From the NCBI GenBank assembly GCA_003427395.1, contig BFEA01000060.1, positions 4,118,445-4,163,979 on the forward strand: a DNA stretch of 45,535 bases, written 5' to 3'. Positions 1 through 9,635 of this stretch are shown here, in pieces; within the stretch, counting starts at the first letter, position 1, and every line of letters begins with the position of its first letter. The notes under the pieces were generated by a model. The model was not told the DNA's origin. It was given only the letters and a program-made list of their open reading frames with translations, and made no database searches. Position numbers and translations under genes: made by a program. Origin of the DNA: Chara braunii (lineage: Eukaryota > Streptophyta > Charophyceae > Charales > Characeae).

Positions 1-44
1 CTATCACGGGTGCCTCCTGACTCGGGCGAGCAGTCCAGGAGGCT

Positions 45-212
45 GCTCTTGCCAATAATGCCGAAGGGAGGCAGGGGCTGCAGCTGCAGCTCCTGCTCGT
101 GCTCTTGCCAATAATGCCGAAGGGAGGCAGGGGCTGCAGCTGCAGCTCCTGCTCGTGCTCTTGCCAATAATGCTGCAGGGAGGCAGGGGCTGCAGCAGCA
201 GCTCCTGCTCGA
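45..212. repeat. 56-bp tandem repeat, three copies
   Basis: Three consecutive 56-bp units start at 45, 101 and 157. Each contains CTCTTGCCAATAATG followed by GGGAGGCAGGGGCTGCAG. The first two are essentially identical and the third differs at a few bases. The open frame across them on the minus strand is repeat-driven, not a gene. Confidence 0.9.
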
Positions 213-224
213 GCTGGCGTGGGA

Positions 225-480
225 ACAGGCCAGAAATAGCCTGTTCCGAAACCCAGTTTTCGTGCCTGAATCTTAGGGCAGGTCGAAACAAATGAGGGCC
301 TAAAAATAGCCCAGGGCCTAAGAATAGCCCTCCGTTTCAGGCTGGAAAAACTCTGGGTCTGAAAGACCCAGAAATAGGCTGAAACGGAGTAGGGCCTGCA
401 GGCCCTCGTTTTTCAGTTTTCAGGCTGAAACGACCGGGGCCTGTAGCTCCTAAGTTTTAGGCTTTTAGGCTGAATGTCCG
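225..480. repeat. Degenerate word array (GGGCCTA/AATAGCCC/CAGGCTGAAACG)
   Basis: Short words such as GGGCCT, AATAGCCC and CAGGCTGAAACG recur in both orientations for about 250 bp and make small palindromes. It resembles the end-arrays of the TIR elements elsewhere in the window, but no partner array or boundary is visible. The stretch 480-2085 holds no recognisable gene apart from a TG microsatellite. Confidence 0.5.
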
Positions 481-1434
481 GGACGGGTCCTACGGGGGCC
501 GTGTGGCTACGCAGTCTGCCACAGTTCTTCTTCTTCCTCTTCTAAGTCCACCATCTCTTCTTCACCCTCTCGCTACCTGACTTCTCAGGATCTGCGGACT
601 ACGAGAGAGAGAGAGAGTTGTGACTTTGGGACTTGACGACATTGGATCCAGACTCGACATTGGGATTCAGACATTTGACGAGGGATTATTTGGGGCCTGT
701 GCCAAAGACTTGTTGTTGACGACATTCCCATCTTCCCCTCTTCTTCGTCTAACCTCCCCCTTCTTCGTCTGTGTATGGTTGGGGACTGGCGCATTCTTCC
801 TGTGTGAGCGCCAGGCCCCTTCACACCATGGAATGATGATGATGTATGTTTGGGGCTGCATTGCAACATTGATTGTTCGGATCATTGGTATCTAAGTCTT
901 CCGCTATGCTATCTTGTACTTTGTGAGAGAGGTCGGTTCTTGTTCTGGTCTGCACCTTCACGGTATGCAACACATAGGCTGGGGGGGCACAGCGGATGTG
1001 GGAGGGCAGACTAAACATGAGTAAACCCAAGGACATAAGGCGGTAAAGGAAAAGGCCACCAGGATGGAGAAGACAATAAACAACAACCAAGAAACAACCA
1101 GGCAAAGCAGCAAGGCAAGAGCAGGGAGCCAACACATAGGCCGGAGGGCACGGGGGAGGCGGGAAGGCAGACAGAGCCAACTCACGTTGCAAGTGAACCG
1201 CGCACACTGTTGGTTCCCACCACCTGCTGAGTCAGGAAGGTACTCCGATCGACGTCTATCATCCACACATTGGCCTCATGTACGACAGACATCATATGGA
1301 CAGACAGAGTCCTGCAGGCATTCCAAAACACCCAGCTGCCAACTATTTAGCACTTCTTAAAGGTGCTGACCTCGACATATAAAAAGTGTAAGAAAAAATC
1401 AAGAAAGAAGAAATACATACATACACAAGAATGC

Positions 1435-1435
<1 letters not shown>

Positions 1436-1488
<53 letters not shown>
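1436..1488. repeat. (TG)n microsatellite
   Basis: Uninterrupted TG dinucleotide run of about 26 units. It generates spurious Cys-Val ORFs on + and Thr-His ORFs on -. Confidence 0.97.
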
Positions 1489-1489
<1 letters not shown>

Positions 1490-2085
1490 CAAATACTTGT
1501 CGAGAACTTCCTGAATCATTTGCAAAATTTGCAGTGTTCCGTTAGATTTCCTCGGCAGTCTGTGGACAGGAACTGGCATTTGGCTTCTCAGTCGGTGGGG
1601 TCACATGGCGGTACAGGCGTTTAGTTTTGATGGGACGCAAGTGAGCACTTCATTGTGTTTCAATCTGTATCTGTATGGCTGTTTGCGATTCCATGTATCG
1701 GATCCTCGACTTGTTGTTTCAGATAGTCCTTGACTTGTCGTATCAGATAGTCTTTGGAAATGTTAGGTGTGTGTTTTCCCAAGAAATTGGAGGGAGGGAG
1801 AGGAGAAAAAGGATTCGGACTATTGATCATAGTTCAGTGAGTGGTGTAGATAATAAGGGATGGAGTGAGACAACTTCCTTTTCGTCATGGCCAAACCACC
1901 TTGCACTCCCACAGGGTAGTTCCCCTTTATGCATTGCTCCTCTGCCATTGGCCATACGTCCATTTCATATCTTAATGAAAATGCAGTCTGCGACTTTCGG
2001 AAAGTATTGTTATTATATTCTGTTTAATCAGCACCACCGGTCTGACTATGTTGCCTTTATTTCTCTTCTCTTCTTATTTGCCCAG

Positions 2086-2160
2086 GTTATGTTTCCTTTC
2101 GAAGCAGAGACAGTAGGTGAAATGACACTGACCAAGGGTGACTTCGTAGTTGTCCGCCAG
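2086..2160 (+). CDS. SH3P-like SH3-domain protein, exon with N-terminal half of SH3
   Basis: This 75-nt exon encodes 25 residues, VMFPFEAETVGEM then TLTKGDFVVVRQ. That is the first half of an SH3 fold: the hydrophobic-aromatic start, the acidic RT-loop and the KGD turn. A pyrimidine-rich stretch and CCCAG precede it and GT follows at 2161, so it is a phase 0-0 exon. The other half of the domain sits in phase at 6117. Plant SH3P1-3 proteins carry an N-terminal BAR domain and one C-terminal SH3, and act in clathrin-mediated traffic, autophagosome formation and cell-plate membrane remodelling. The BAR exons are not visible and presumably lie left of the window. Family assignment is from remembered similarity to Arabidopsis SH3P2 and its relatives, not from a search. 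Confidence 0.85.
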
Positions 2161-2501
2161 GTATGGTCCTTTTTCCCCCCTTGATAAAGGGGGAATGTTT
2201 TTTTCTTTTCTTTTCTTCTCTTCTTTTTTTAATAACAAAAATGCCCCTTCTTCAATCAGTATTTTGCTTGCTGTTGTGCAATTGTCTGATTGGGTGGATC
2301 CCTCCTTCAATCACTGAGTATATGGAGGGTGTCATAATCACTGCTGACAGCAGTCGAGTTTATTCCAGAAAAATGTGGCAGTTACTTTGTTCACTGTTGT
2401 TGCGGCAACCACCACCATCAATAGATCATTTGTATCATCAGATCATTTGTGATCTGATGCCCAGCAAGCACTCGGCCGTGATTTCCAGTGGGAGGTCTCT
2501 G

Positions 2502-2503
<2 letters not shown>

Positions 2504-2562
<59 letters not shown>
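2504..2562. repeat. Poly(T) tract, 59 bases
   Basis: Homopolymer of 59 T. It may be the reverse-strand tail of an old retroposon, but no recognisable body lies to its right on the minus strand. Confidence 0.9.
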
Positions 2563-2564
<2 letters not shown>

Positions 2565-3831
2565 GTTTCTTCTGTTTTCTCAGCCCAGAAATTCGTAATG
2601 AACCCGTCAGGCTGCTGCCACACAGTGGCACACTGCATCGCCCACACTCCTCTCTGACTGCTAATGGGACCACGCTCCAGATGAAAAGAACAATATGATT
2701 CTGAAATTGCCTGGGGCCGGTCTGTTCAATCATGGTATCTAAAGATCGCCGCCCTTTCCAAAAAAAAAAAAAAAAAAAAAGGGGATTGGAACTCAGAGGC
2801 ATCTAATACCCAAAACTAAAACAAAAGAACCCATAATGAACCTGGAGAGCTTTTAACAATGGTGTACACGAGTCTGAAACCTGCCCTGTGGTTTAAGAAG
2901 AAAAGTCCCGCAGAGGCTTTAGCAAAATCGGAGAGCTATAAATAGAACTGGACCTTGCACATTTGACTTTAATTTGGAATCCCTGAACCTATCCAGAAAA
3001 GGCTAAAACCTATATGAGAAGTTTGGGTCCGACTATGTAACCCTTTCAATAGTTTTTTGTTATTACTTTTTAATACCTTCGTAAGTTTTTTGGCCAGCTA
3101 CATATGGTGTAGCTTCGATCTCAGGGACCCCCACTTTTCAGCCCTAAGGCCTCCGTTAACCGTCTCTCTGTTTCAGCAGTTATGGGTTACTGACTTACTA
3201 ACTCGGCATGTGATTTTGAGGGCTTCATTCCACTACTCACTGTATGTGCAAAACTAGAATGAATCTTCTCCTAGAAACTGGATCCATACAGGCCATACGT
3301 TTTTCTTTTCTGCAAGTGCTGATGAGTGGAGCGAGGCCGTTAGGGCCACTGCACATAAGAAAAGGGGGGGGGGGGGAAACGAGACAACTACTGGAGTGTT
3401 TGTGGTAAGTTCGTAACCCATAACTCTTGGAACACGGACCTGAATCCGAATCCGGGATATATTGCTGGCCTACTCGTGGTGTTCCAACAGTCCAATGCAC
3501 AATGCATATCCTTCCAATGGTTATGGAAACCCTGCTAATTGCTTGTAGGGTACTTTTGGAAAGGAGAATCAAACCAATGAGCAGTACGACGGGGCCCCAA
3601 AATATTCTCTTTCTGTGTACTTACCTTTTTAAAAGGGAGGGACACTTTTGGGTACGACGACGTACCGTTTCCGATTTTTTTTTTTTAATTATTTTCTAAA
3701 TGTGCCGCATCGCGTGCGCGCGCACGTGTGCGCATGTGATGCGCCGCAACTATGGTATGTTACTATTTTGTCTTTTTTTAAGTTTTTTCCTAATAGAGAG
3801 AGATTCTTTGCAGTTTGAACTCCTAGACTTT

Positions 3832-4011
3832 TCTTTCACATATTCAAATTTCAAAGATTTCTCTTTACAATTCTCTGCTAGACTTTGACATTTGAATTTG
3901 TGAAATTTCTCTGTTAGACTTTTTCCTAATAGAGCAAGATTCTTTCCAGTTTGAACTTCTAGCAGAGAATTGTAATAAAGAGAAATCTTTGAAATTTGAA
4001 TATGTGAAAGA
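3832..4011. repeat. Long inverted repeat (51-54 nt arms) forming a hairpin
   Basis: The arm 3832-3882 (starts TCTTTCACATATTCAAATTT) is the near-perfect reverse complement of 3958-4011. The only difference I see is about 3 extra nt. The spacer is 75 nt. A shorter direct repeat (TTTTTCCTAATAGAG...CAGTTTGAACT) precedes both arms. It could be a tiny foldback element or an inverted duplication. Confidence 0.85.
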
Positions 4012-4024
4012 ACTTCAAAGAGGG

Positions 4025-4190
4025 GGGCTGTGGAGCACCATGCTCCAATCTATTCGTGGGGAGCAAGCAACACGTGCTGGGATCCGGGCTCAGCGTCCCT
4101 CGTGTGAATACACAAAAATTGATTGGAGGTGGTGGGGCCGGGCCGTTACCTGGGCTTCAGCTAAGAACATTCCAGAAGGTTAAATAAGAT
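4025..4190 (-). mobile_element. SINE-like repeat, copy 1 (minus strand)
   Basis: Read on the minus strand it contains GGGACGCTGAGCCC, then a CAGCACGTG block, then GCTCCCCACGAATAGATTGG. These words are shared with copies at 15759, 16056 and 31141. An extra upstream block on the minus strand (TTCTTAGCTGAAGCCCAGG, roughly 4130-4190) is shared with the copy near 16.1 kb. No poly(A) tail or clear target-site duplication remains. Confidence 0.6.
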
Positions 4191-4676
4191 TTCTGAAAAA
4201 CACTTCTTCTAACCTCACATCGAGAAAAACCGAAGAACCCAAGTAACGCGAATAGACCAAGACCAAACCAATATCAATCATGGCTGCCATGCGCACGAAG
4301 TCACGCCTCTTCCAGGGCCCCTACCACCCCCAACCCTCGTCACCCAAAAAAGCCTTAGACTTCCCTCCCTTGTTCTGAAAGTAAACCTGCCAGAGAATTA
4401 TAACGAGGTTCAGACCTGTAGACCTGTACATGTGGCATGTGGACTTGACCTGCTGAGTCTAACGAGATTCAGACCCTAACGGTTTTGGGGAGTCAGAGAA
4501 GGGAAAATCTGGTCCCACTGTGTTTAACAGCACTTGGTCACAAAGGAGGCCCTGCTTTGTGGTGGTGGTAATGTATTATTTAACCAGCTGTAAAGCTCGG
4601 CGGGATCCGACAGACTCCTAAGGTTCGGACCACAGATTCCCCCGATAGCCTGACAGTTAATTTATTATGTAACCAG

Positions 4677-4950
4677 CTAGGCTACCAGAGTGGCCCGGGG
4701 TCACTTGCCCGGCCGGGCCAAAAAATAATAAAATAATAATAATGAAATAAATATTTTTAAATTTTATTTTTTATTCTAAATTTGGTGAAGAATTTCGATG
4801 TGACCCTGAGGCAAAAGTTGTTCAGTTTATCTTTCTGCATAACATAGTTTTTTTTGGGATTTTTTTTATTTTTTTTTTTTTGCTGGGGCCTTCCCTGGTC
4901 CTTGCACGGGCTGGCCACCGGGGACCCGGGCGGCCCGGCTGGTAGCCTAG
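4677..4950. mobile_element. Short TIR element with CCCGG-rich ends (element A)
   Basis: The segment begins CTAGGCTACCAG and ends CTGGTAGCCTAG, a perfect 12-bp terminal inverted repeat. It is flanked by GTAACCAG (4669-4676) and GTAACCGG (4951-4958), an 8-bp target-site duplication with one mismatch. Inside each end is a block of GGCCCGGG/GCCCGGCCGGGC-like words, and the core is A/T-rich. It encodes no protein. The TIR plus 8-bp duplication points to a non-autonomous Mutator-like, hAT-like or foldback element. Confidence 0.75.
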
Positions 4951-5111
4951 GTAACCGGCGGGTAAAGCTCCGCAAGAAAGCAGGTTAAATCATACATACC
5001 TCCCTCAGTGAATGGATGACTGCAAGGGAATCAGGAGCGGGGAACCTGTGGTCAGAAGTGTCAGGTCGGCAAAAGACAGTTGGGGGCAATTGTGTTTTTT
5101 TTCAAATTTTA

Positions 5112-5301
5112 CATTTTAAGAGGCATAAGCAACAGTACATGAGGGGCAAAAAAAAAAAGAAAAGTATTGTGGTTTTCAAATACTAAAAAAAAAATACTAA
5201 AATTTGAAAACCACAATACCTTCTTTTTTTTTTTTGCTACAATTTGAAAACCACAGTACTTTTTTTTTTTTCTCCCTCGTGCACTGTTGCTTATGCCTCT
5301 T

Positions 5302-5336
<35 letters not shown>

Positions 5337-5390
5337 TTTTTTTTTTTTTTTTTTAAAGAGGCATAAGCAACAGTACACGGGGGGCAAAAA
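5112..5390. repeat. Foldback A/T structure with three AAGAGGCATAAGCAACAGT copies
   Basis: AAGAGGCATAAGCAACAGT occurs directly at about 5116 and 5356 and inverted at about 5282-5301. GTATTGTGGTTTTCAAAT and its complement are also paired inside. A run of about 28 A is directly followed by about 27 T (5307-5354), an almost perfect self-complementary hairpin. No coding content. Confidence 0.8.
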
Positions 5391-5559
5391 AAAAAAGAAA
5401 ACAAAAGTATACAAGCCAAATGGGGAATATGTCAATATGATTTGGGTCATTGACCGAAAGGGAAACCCTGCAATGAAATTAGAAGATGTGATGCCACTAG
5501 AGAATGTGGAACTCAGGTTTAGGCCCTTTGGGGCCATTAAAGAACTTTATTATGGGTCT

Positions 5560-5655
5560 GTCATTTGGGACATTCAACAAAATTGGAACGATAGTTACGA
5601 TACAGAAAAGATTAGCATGGTCCCTGCACAAGGATGACACACATTAATCAAGACC
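5560..5655 (+). pseudogene. U6 spliceosomal snRNA retropseudogene
   Basis: The segment matches U6 through its conserved middle: AAAATTGGAACGAT, GATTAGCATGG, CCCTGCACAAGGATGACAC and an ATTAATCAAGA-like stretch. It is unlikely to be functional. The invariant ACAGAGA box reads ACAGAAA, about 9 extra nt sit before it, and the 3' end diverges after about 5652 into GGAAAAAAAAAAAA. TTATGGGTCTG (5550-5560) and TTATGGGGTCTG (5684-5695) flank it as a near-perfect target-site duplication. A poly(A) tail plus target duplication is the mark of LINE-mediated retroposition. No plant-type upstream sequence element (TCCCACATCG) is visible. Confidence 0.85.
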
Positions 5656-6116
5656 CACAGAGGAAAAAAAAAAAAACCGAACTCTTATGGGGTCTGGACT
5701 CTGGAGTCTTAAGACAAAAGGACTCTGTGAAATTAAACGAAAAAGAAGTTTTAAAAAACTGGGGAGGAGCTCGGCGAGCCTTAAACCAAACAATAGAACG
5801 CTAAACCACAACTGGACAATCCCACTAGCCACGTCACAGGACCATGAACTAGAAAAATTATAAGTTGAACTCATTAGGAAGCTGCTTCTTGTAGGTGTTT
5901 TTCAAAAGACGGGCCCAGGGCGGTCCCTTGCCGTATATTGAATCGTTGTGATCGCTTCCGGATCAGATGCTAGTGACCGCTAGGTGTTCATGAACAGTTA
6001 CTCAGCCACATGTGTTGTGCTTTGCATATACAACGTTTTGGGATAGCTGGCTCTCGCATTTGGTTCAGATGCTCCGGATCTCACAGTGGCTGGATGAATG
6101 GGATCCGTGCTTGCAG

Positions 6117-6242
6117 GTGACCGGGACGGGATGGGCAGAAGGGGAGTGCAAAGGTAAGGCCGGATGGTTCCCGTCTACGTTTGTGGAACACAGGCAGCGC
6201 GTCCCAGCAAGTAAGATTATGGAAGTTGGAGTTACTGCATAA
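6117..6242 (+). CDS. SH3P-like SH3-domain protein, terminal exon
   Basis: The exon follows TTGCAG and continues the SH3 domain in phase 0: VTGTGWAEGECKGKAGWFPS, then TFVEHRQRVPASKIMEV, ending in TAA at 6240-6242. The GW...GECKGKAGWFP core is the ligand-binding half of the SH3 fold (Trp and the WFP motif). The VPASK tail just before the stop resembles the extreme C-terminus of plant SH3P proteins, which supports this being the last coding exon. Joined with 2086-2160 the SH3 domain is complete with no stop or frameshift, so the gene looks intact here. I see no clear polyadenylation signal. Confidence 0.88.
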   Translation: MTGTGWAEGECKGKAGWFPSTFVEHRQRVPASKIMEVGVTA

Positions 6243-6345
6243 GAGCGGATGGATGCTTTGCACGAAGAGGGGTGAGCAGAGTGGACGATTGAAGAGGAAG
6301 GGGGGNGACTTCCGCCCTCTCTGCATTCCTCTCTGCTGTTCCAGA

Positions 6346-6346
<1 letters not shown>

Positions 6347-6421
<75 letters not shown>
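6347..6421. repeat. (TG)n microsatellite
   Basis: TG run of about 37 units just 3' of the SH3P-like stop codon. An ambiguous base (n) lies at 6306, so the adjoining assembly is uncertain. Confidence 0.97.
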
Positions 6422-6423
<2 letters not shown>

Positions 6424-9111
6424 CACTGGCAGCTGTTGGTGAGTGCAGCACATCGTTGCGATGTATTAGCAACACGAAACGAGCTGATTACAGCATTGCG
6501 TTGTCGTTTCAGGGCATGCCAACTGGCAGACAATGCCTCTCTGAGGGTAGAGGTGGATGTGGAGTGGGTGATTGAAGAATTGCATTGCCCACAAGTATAG
6601 TACTTCTCACCTCAGTCGTCTGTGCATTCCTGTGTTGTTCCGGTACATGTTAACATACGCTGATTAGGGCATTCGTTCGCCGTATCAGGGCATGCTAATC
6701 AGTAGAGCATTTCGTTGTGAGGGTAGCGGGCAGATGTGAACCGGCAGGCAGTCAGCGGTACCACAGGGTCCACTTTGGGGAGTGCCGGTACCAGCGGTAG
6801 GAAGTTCGCTCCGCTATCATGATCATGATCATGATCATGATACTTATTTAAAACTGGTCTCGAATGAGAATAAATTGAGTGTCAAGTGACGAATTCCATG
6901 ATTAAACCACCAGAGTACCTTTCCCATATATCGGTCATGGGCAGTGGAAAAAAAATCAAATGGCCTCAACTGGCGAAACGGAAAACGAGCCACCGATTCA
7001 ATTTATCAGTGGCGGTCCGGTCCCGCTTGGCTTCCGTGTTACCCAGCGCGGAATTGATTTTCAAGTGGGGAAAGGTACTGGTGGTTTACGTTTTGTTGTC
7101 GACAAAGTACGGGACCTAAAGGGTACCACCATCGCAAACTTCAAATTTTTTTCAAATGTGATTATGGTGGAGTGGCTGGCTATATGTGAGACTGGATGAA
7201 GAGAATCAAGTGGGTTGGAGCAACGGCATAAGCAATGTATGGTGAAATCGATCGTCAGAATGTACTGGAATGTACTGGGACTCAATTCCAGGAAAAAGCA
7301 GTCTCGGTTTTCGAGGTTCATGACCACTCTGCTGCTCTGACTAGCAGATCACGGCGGCACACATATTGATCGATGGCTATGTTCCTTTCATAGGGACAAA
7401 GAAGGTTGCGGATTCCTAGCGACGGAAGCTTGTGTTGCACACAATTTCCTATTGCAGAGATAGATGAAGGGTGGGTGCTCTAAACAACCGGGCTATTTCT
7501 CGGTTCCTTTGAAGTTCGTATGGAGGATTGATTGCCCGCTCTCATTGGTACTGTGAAGTTTGTGTGGAAGATTGATCGTCGCCTCTCTTGCTAGAGTTTG
7601 TTTTGTTCAGCAATGAGGTCAGCATGGTCTGTTCGTTGGTATGTGGGGATCAATTGCATCACAACGCACGACCTTGTGAAAAAACACTCTGTAGCCGTAT
7701 TCGCAAAGACAGTCATTTTTTTTACGCGCTTCCGCGCCTTCATGGGATTCAGACGTGGGTCTCCGATACCAACGTAGCTACCCGGCAATGTCACTGGCAT
7801 GACAATCGGTCCACCATAGGTTGACCCATCCCAGTCCTACTCCCTTACTAGGGATGGCTTCTCTCTGTTCTCTTCAAATCACCACCAGTCGATAGGAATG
7901 GTATGCAATAGTGAACTCGTTCCGACGACGCTGACCTTGGCTGAGCTTGGCTGCGCACTGTGATGGTAGGTCCGGATAGGAGACTGGGGGTGAAAGAGTT
8001 TTCTTTCTTTTTCCTTTTCTCAAGCTAGCTGGGTTCATCAAAATCATTTTGTATTTCAGGATTCAACTCCTTGTTTTGGCGAAGAATGTCGATGTCACGT
8101 GAAGAAGGTGAAGAATGGCTGTCAATCCTGGATCACACCTCTCACCGCAGTGAAGCAGAGAACATTCATTCCATCTCATTCAAAGGTCTGTTTCCTGAGG
8201 CCTGATCTAAGTGATTGCCCAGATACTTGCACACCTGTTTATTGCTGGTTGCATCTGATCGTTGGTTGTGTCCGAATCTCTGAGGGGCATGTTTCGCATG
8301 TTGTTTGAGGCCTCCACGTCCCTCTAAACCTTGTCATCGAAAAGAACAGTTCAAGATGCGTAACCTACCACGTGTGTGCTTCAGGTCACCATGCAATGTG
8401 CATGCAGATGTAGTCAAGTACTGCCTGCTTTTCCCAAGGAATACGTTTTAGTCTTGCCAGCTGTTCACTGACTGAGCATAGACTGCGAATGTCAGTAGGT
8501 ATACAGTTTGAATGCATGGCGTCAAGTGCAGCATGGGCTTTACAAGCGTCCGACAAGTATAACGGAAAAAGTGCACGGCATGCATGAAGCGTCTCCCGAG
8601 CCTGGAGTATCGGAATGGGAGATGTCGGTAGTGTTGCTTGTTTCAGATGATGCGTGGTGTCGAGGTTTGCTCTCCCATCCGAGTTCGCAGAGAATCGAGG
8701 AGGTAAGACAAATTATTGCTACAGTGCTACTTTCATTTGTGCGCACTGATTCCGCTGCTTGTGTTCTCTTCTCTCGTGCATGTTGCTGTTGCATCCTCCA
8801 CGAGATAGAAATCTTAATTCTCTTTTCGGGACGCAGTGACATGTTTACTTAAGATGTCTTTGCCCCAAGGGGTGTTTGTCATGTTTGCATCAGTAGTCGT
8901 TTTCTCTTCGATAAAAGGCCGACGACCTTGAGATATCATCTTTGAACTGACCGGCCCCAGACAATTTCATAGGTGCTTTTACTCGTCTGATTCCATTGGA
9001 ATCCGTACTCAGGTCTGTGTTTCAACTGTGTTGATAGGAGTACCAACTGCGCTGGGCCTGTCAGTTGCATTAGTAGTCTCAGTTGCTTTCTGCACCGGGA
9101 AAACGTTTCGA

Positions 9112-9113
<2 letters not shown>
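6422..9113. other. Region with no recognisable gene
   Basis: Apart from a (TGATCA)n-like run at 6816-6841, I see only short ORFs without recognisable domains. Some may be untranslated sequence of the SH3P-like gene or unrecognised exons. For example, a TTTCAG acceptor at about 8059 is followed by an open stretch. Nothing supports a product. Confidence 0.5.

Positions 9114-9180
<67 letters not shown>
9114..9180. repeat. (GT)n microsatellite
   Basis: GT run of about 33 units. Confidence 0.97.
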
Positions 9181-9181
<1 letters not shown>

Positions 9182-9227
9182 CCAGCTTCACTCTCCGAAG
9201 GCGGAGTTACGGCACTAGGGTCTCCAT

Positions 9228-9525
9228 CGGCACAGCGCTGTGTTCTCTGTTATGGAAGTCAAGATAGGTGTGTGGCGACATGCATGTGACAGATGCCTTC
9301 CAAGCAGAGGNGGCACAGCGCTGTGTTCTCTGTTATGGAAGTCAAGATAGGTGTGTGGCGACATGCATGTGACAGATGCCTTCCAAGCAGAGGGATGTTG
9401 AAGATACCATTTGGAGGATGATCACAATATCTTCATAGGCACAGCGCTGTGTCCTCTCTTATGGAAGGCAGATGAATCATGAATGTGTGGCAGCATTCAT
9501 AACAGGAGCCTGACGAAGCAGAGAA
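9228..9525. repeat. 83-bp tandem duplication plus degenerate third copy
   Basis: GGCACAGCGCTGTGTTCTCT starts a unit of about 83 bp at 9229 that is repeated at 9312. A diverged third copy starts at about 9438. The two near-identical copies meet at an ambiguous base (n at 9311), so the duplication could partly be an assembly artefact. Confidence 0.8.
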
Positions 9526-9635
9526 GTGTTGAGTATTGCTTTCCTTTTTTTTTTTTTAAAGCCAGTGGGGGGGTGTTGGAGGTGTGTGGAAGGGTTGCGT
9601 AGAAGTAAAGCGGAGCACAATTGTGGAGAAGCAAG

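Larger units (their letters stand above)
2161..6116 (+). other. Intron of the SH3P-like gene (about 4 kb)
   Basis: The intron begins GTATGG and ends TTGCAG. Both flanking exon ends are phase 0, so the SH3 reading frame is restored by its removal. It hosts a 59-base poly(T) tract, a short A tract near 2760, a long hairpin, a SINE fragment, a TIR element, a foldback A/T structure and a U6 retropseudogene. No internal coding exon was found. Confidence 0.8.

Noticed and set aside
1241-1361. Candidate upstream SH3P exon ending NYLALLK before GTGCTG
   Set aside because: It looked like the residues before the SH3 domain, but its end phase is incompatible with the exon at 2086.
1675-2184. 169-codon ORF covering the small SH3 exon
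   Set aside because: Only the last part (2086-2160) has recognisable coding similarity. The rest precedes a good acceptor and is intronic.
6886-7199. ORFs of 77-79 codons downstream of the SH3P-like stop
   Set aside because: Two overlapping frames of similar length, no recognised motif and no splice logic linking them to the gene.
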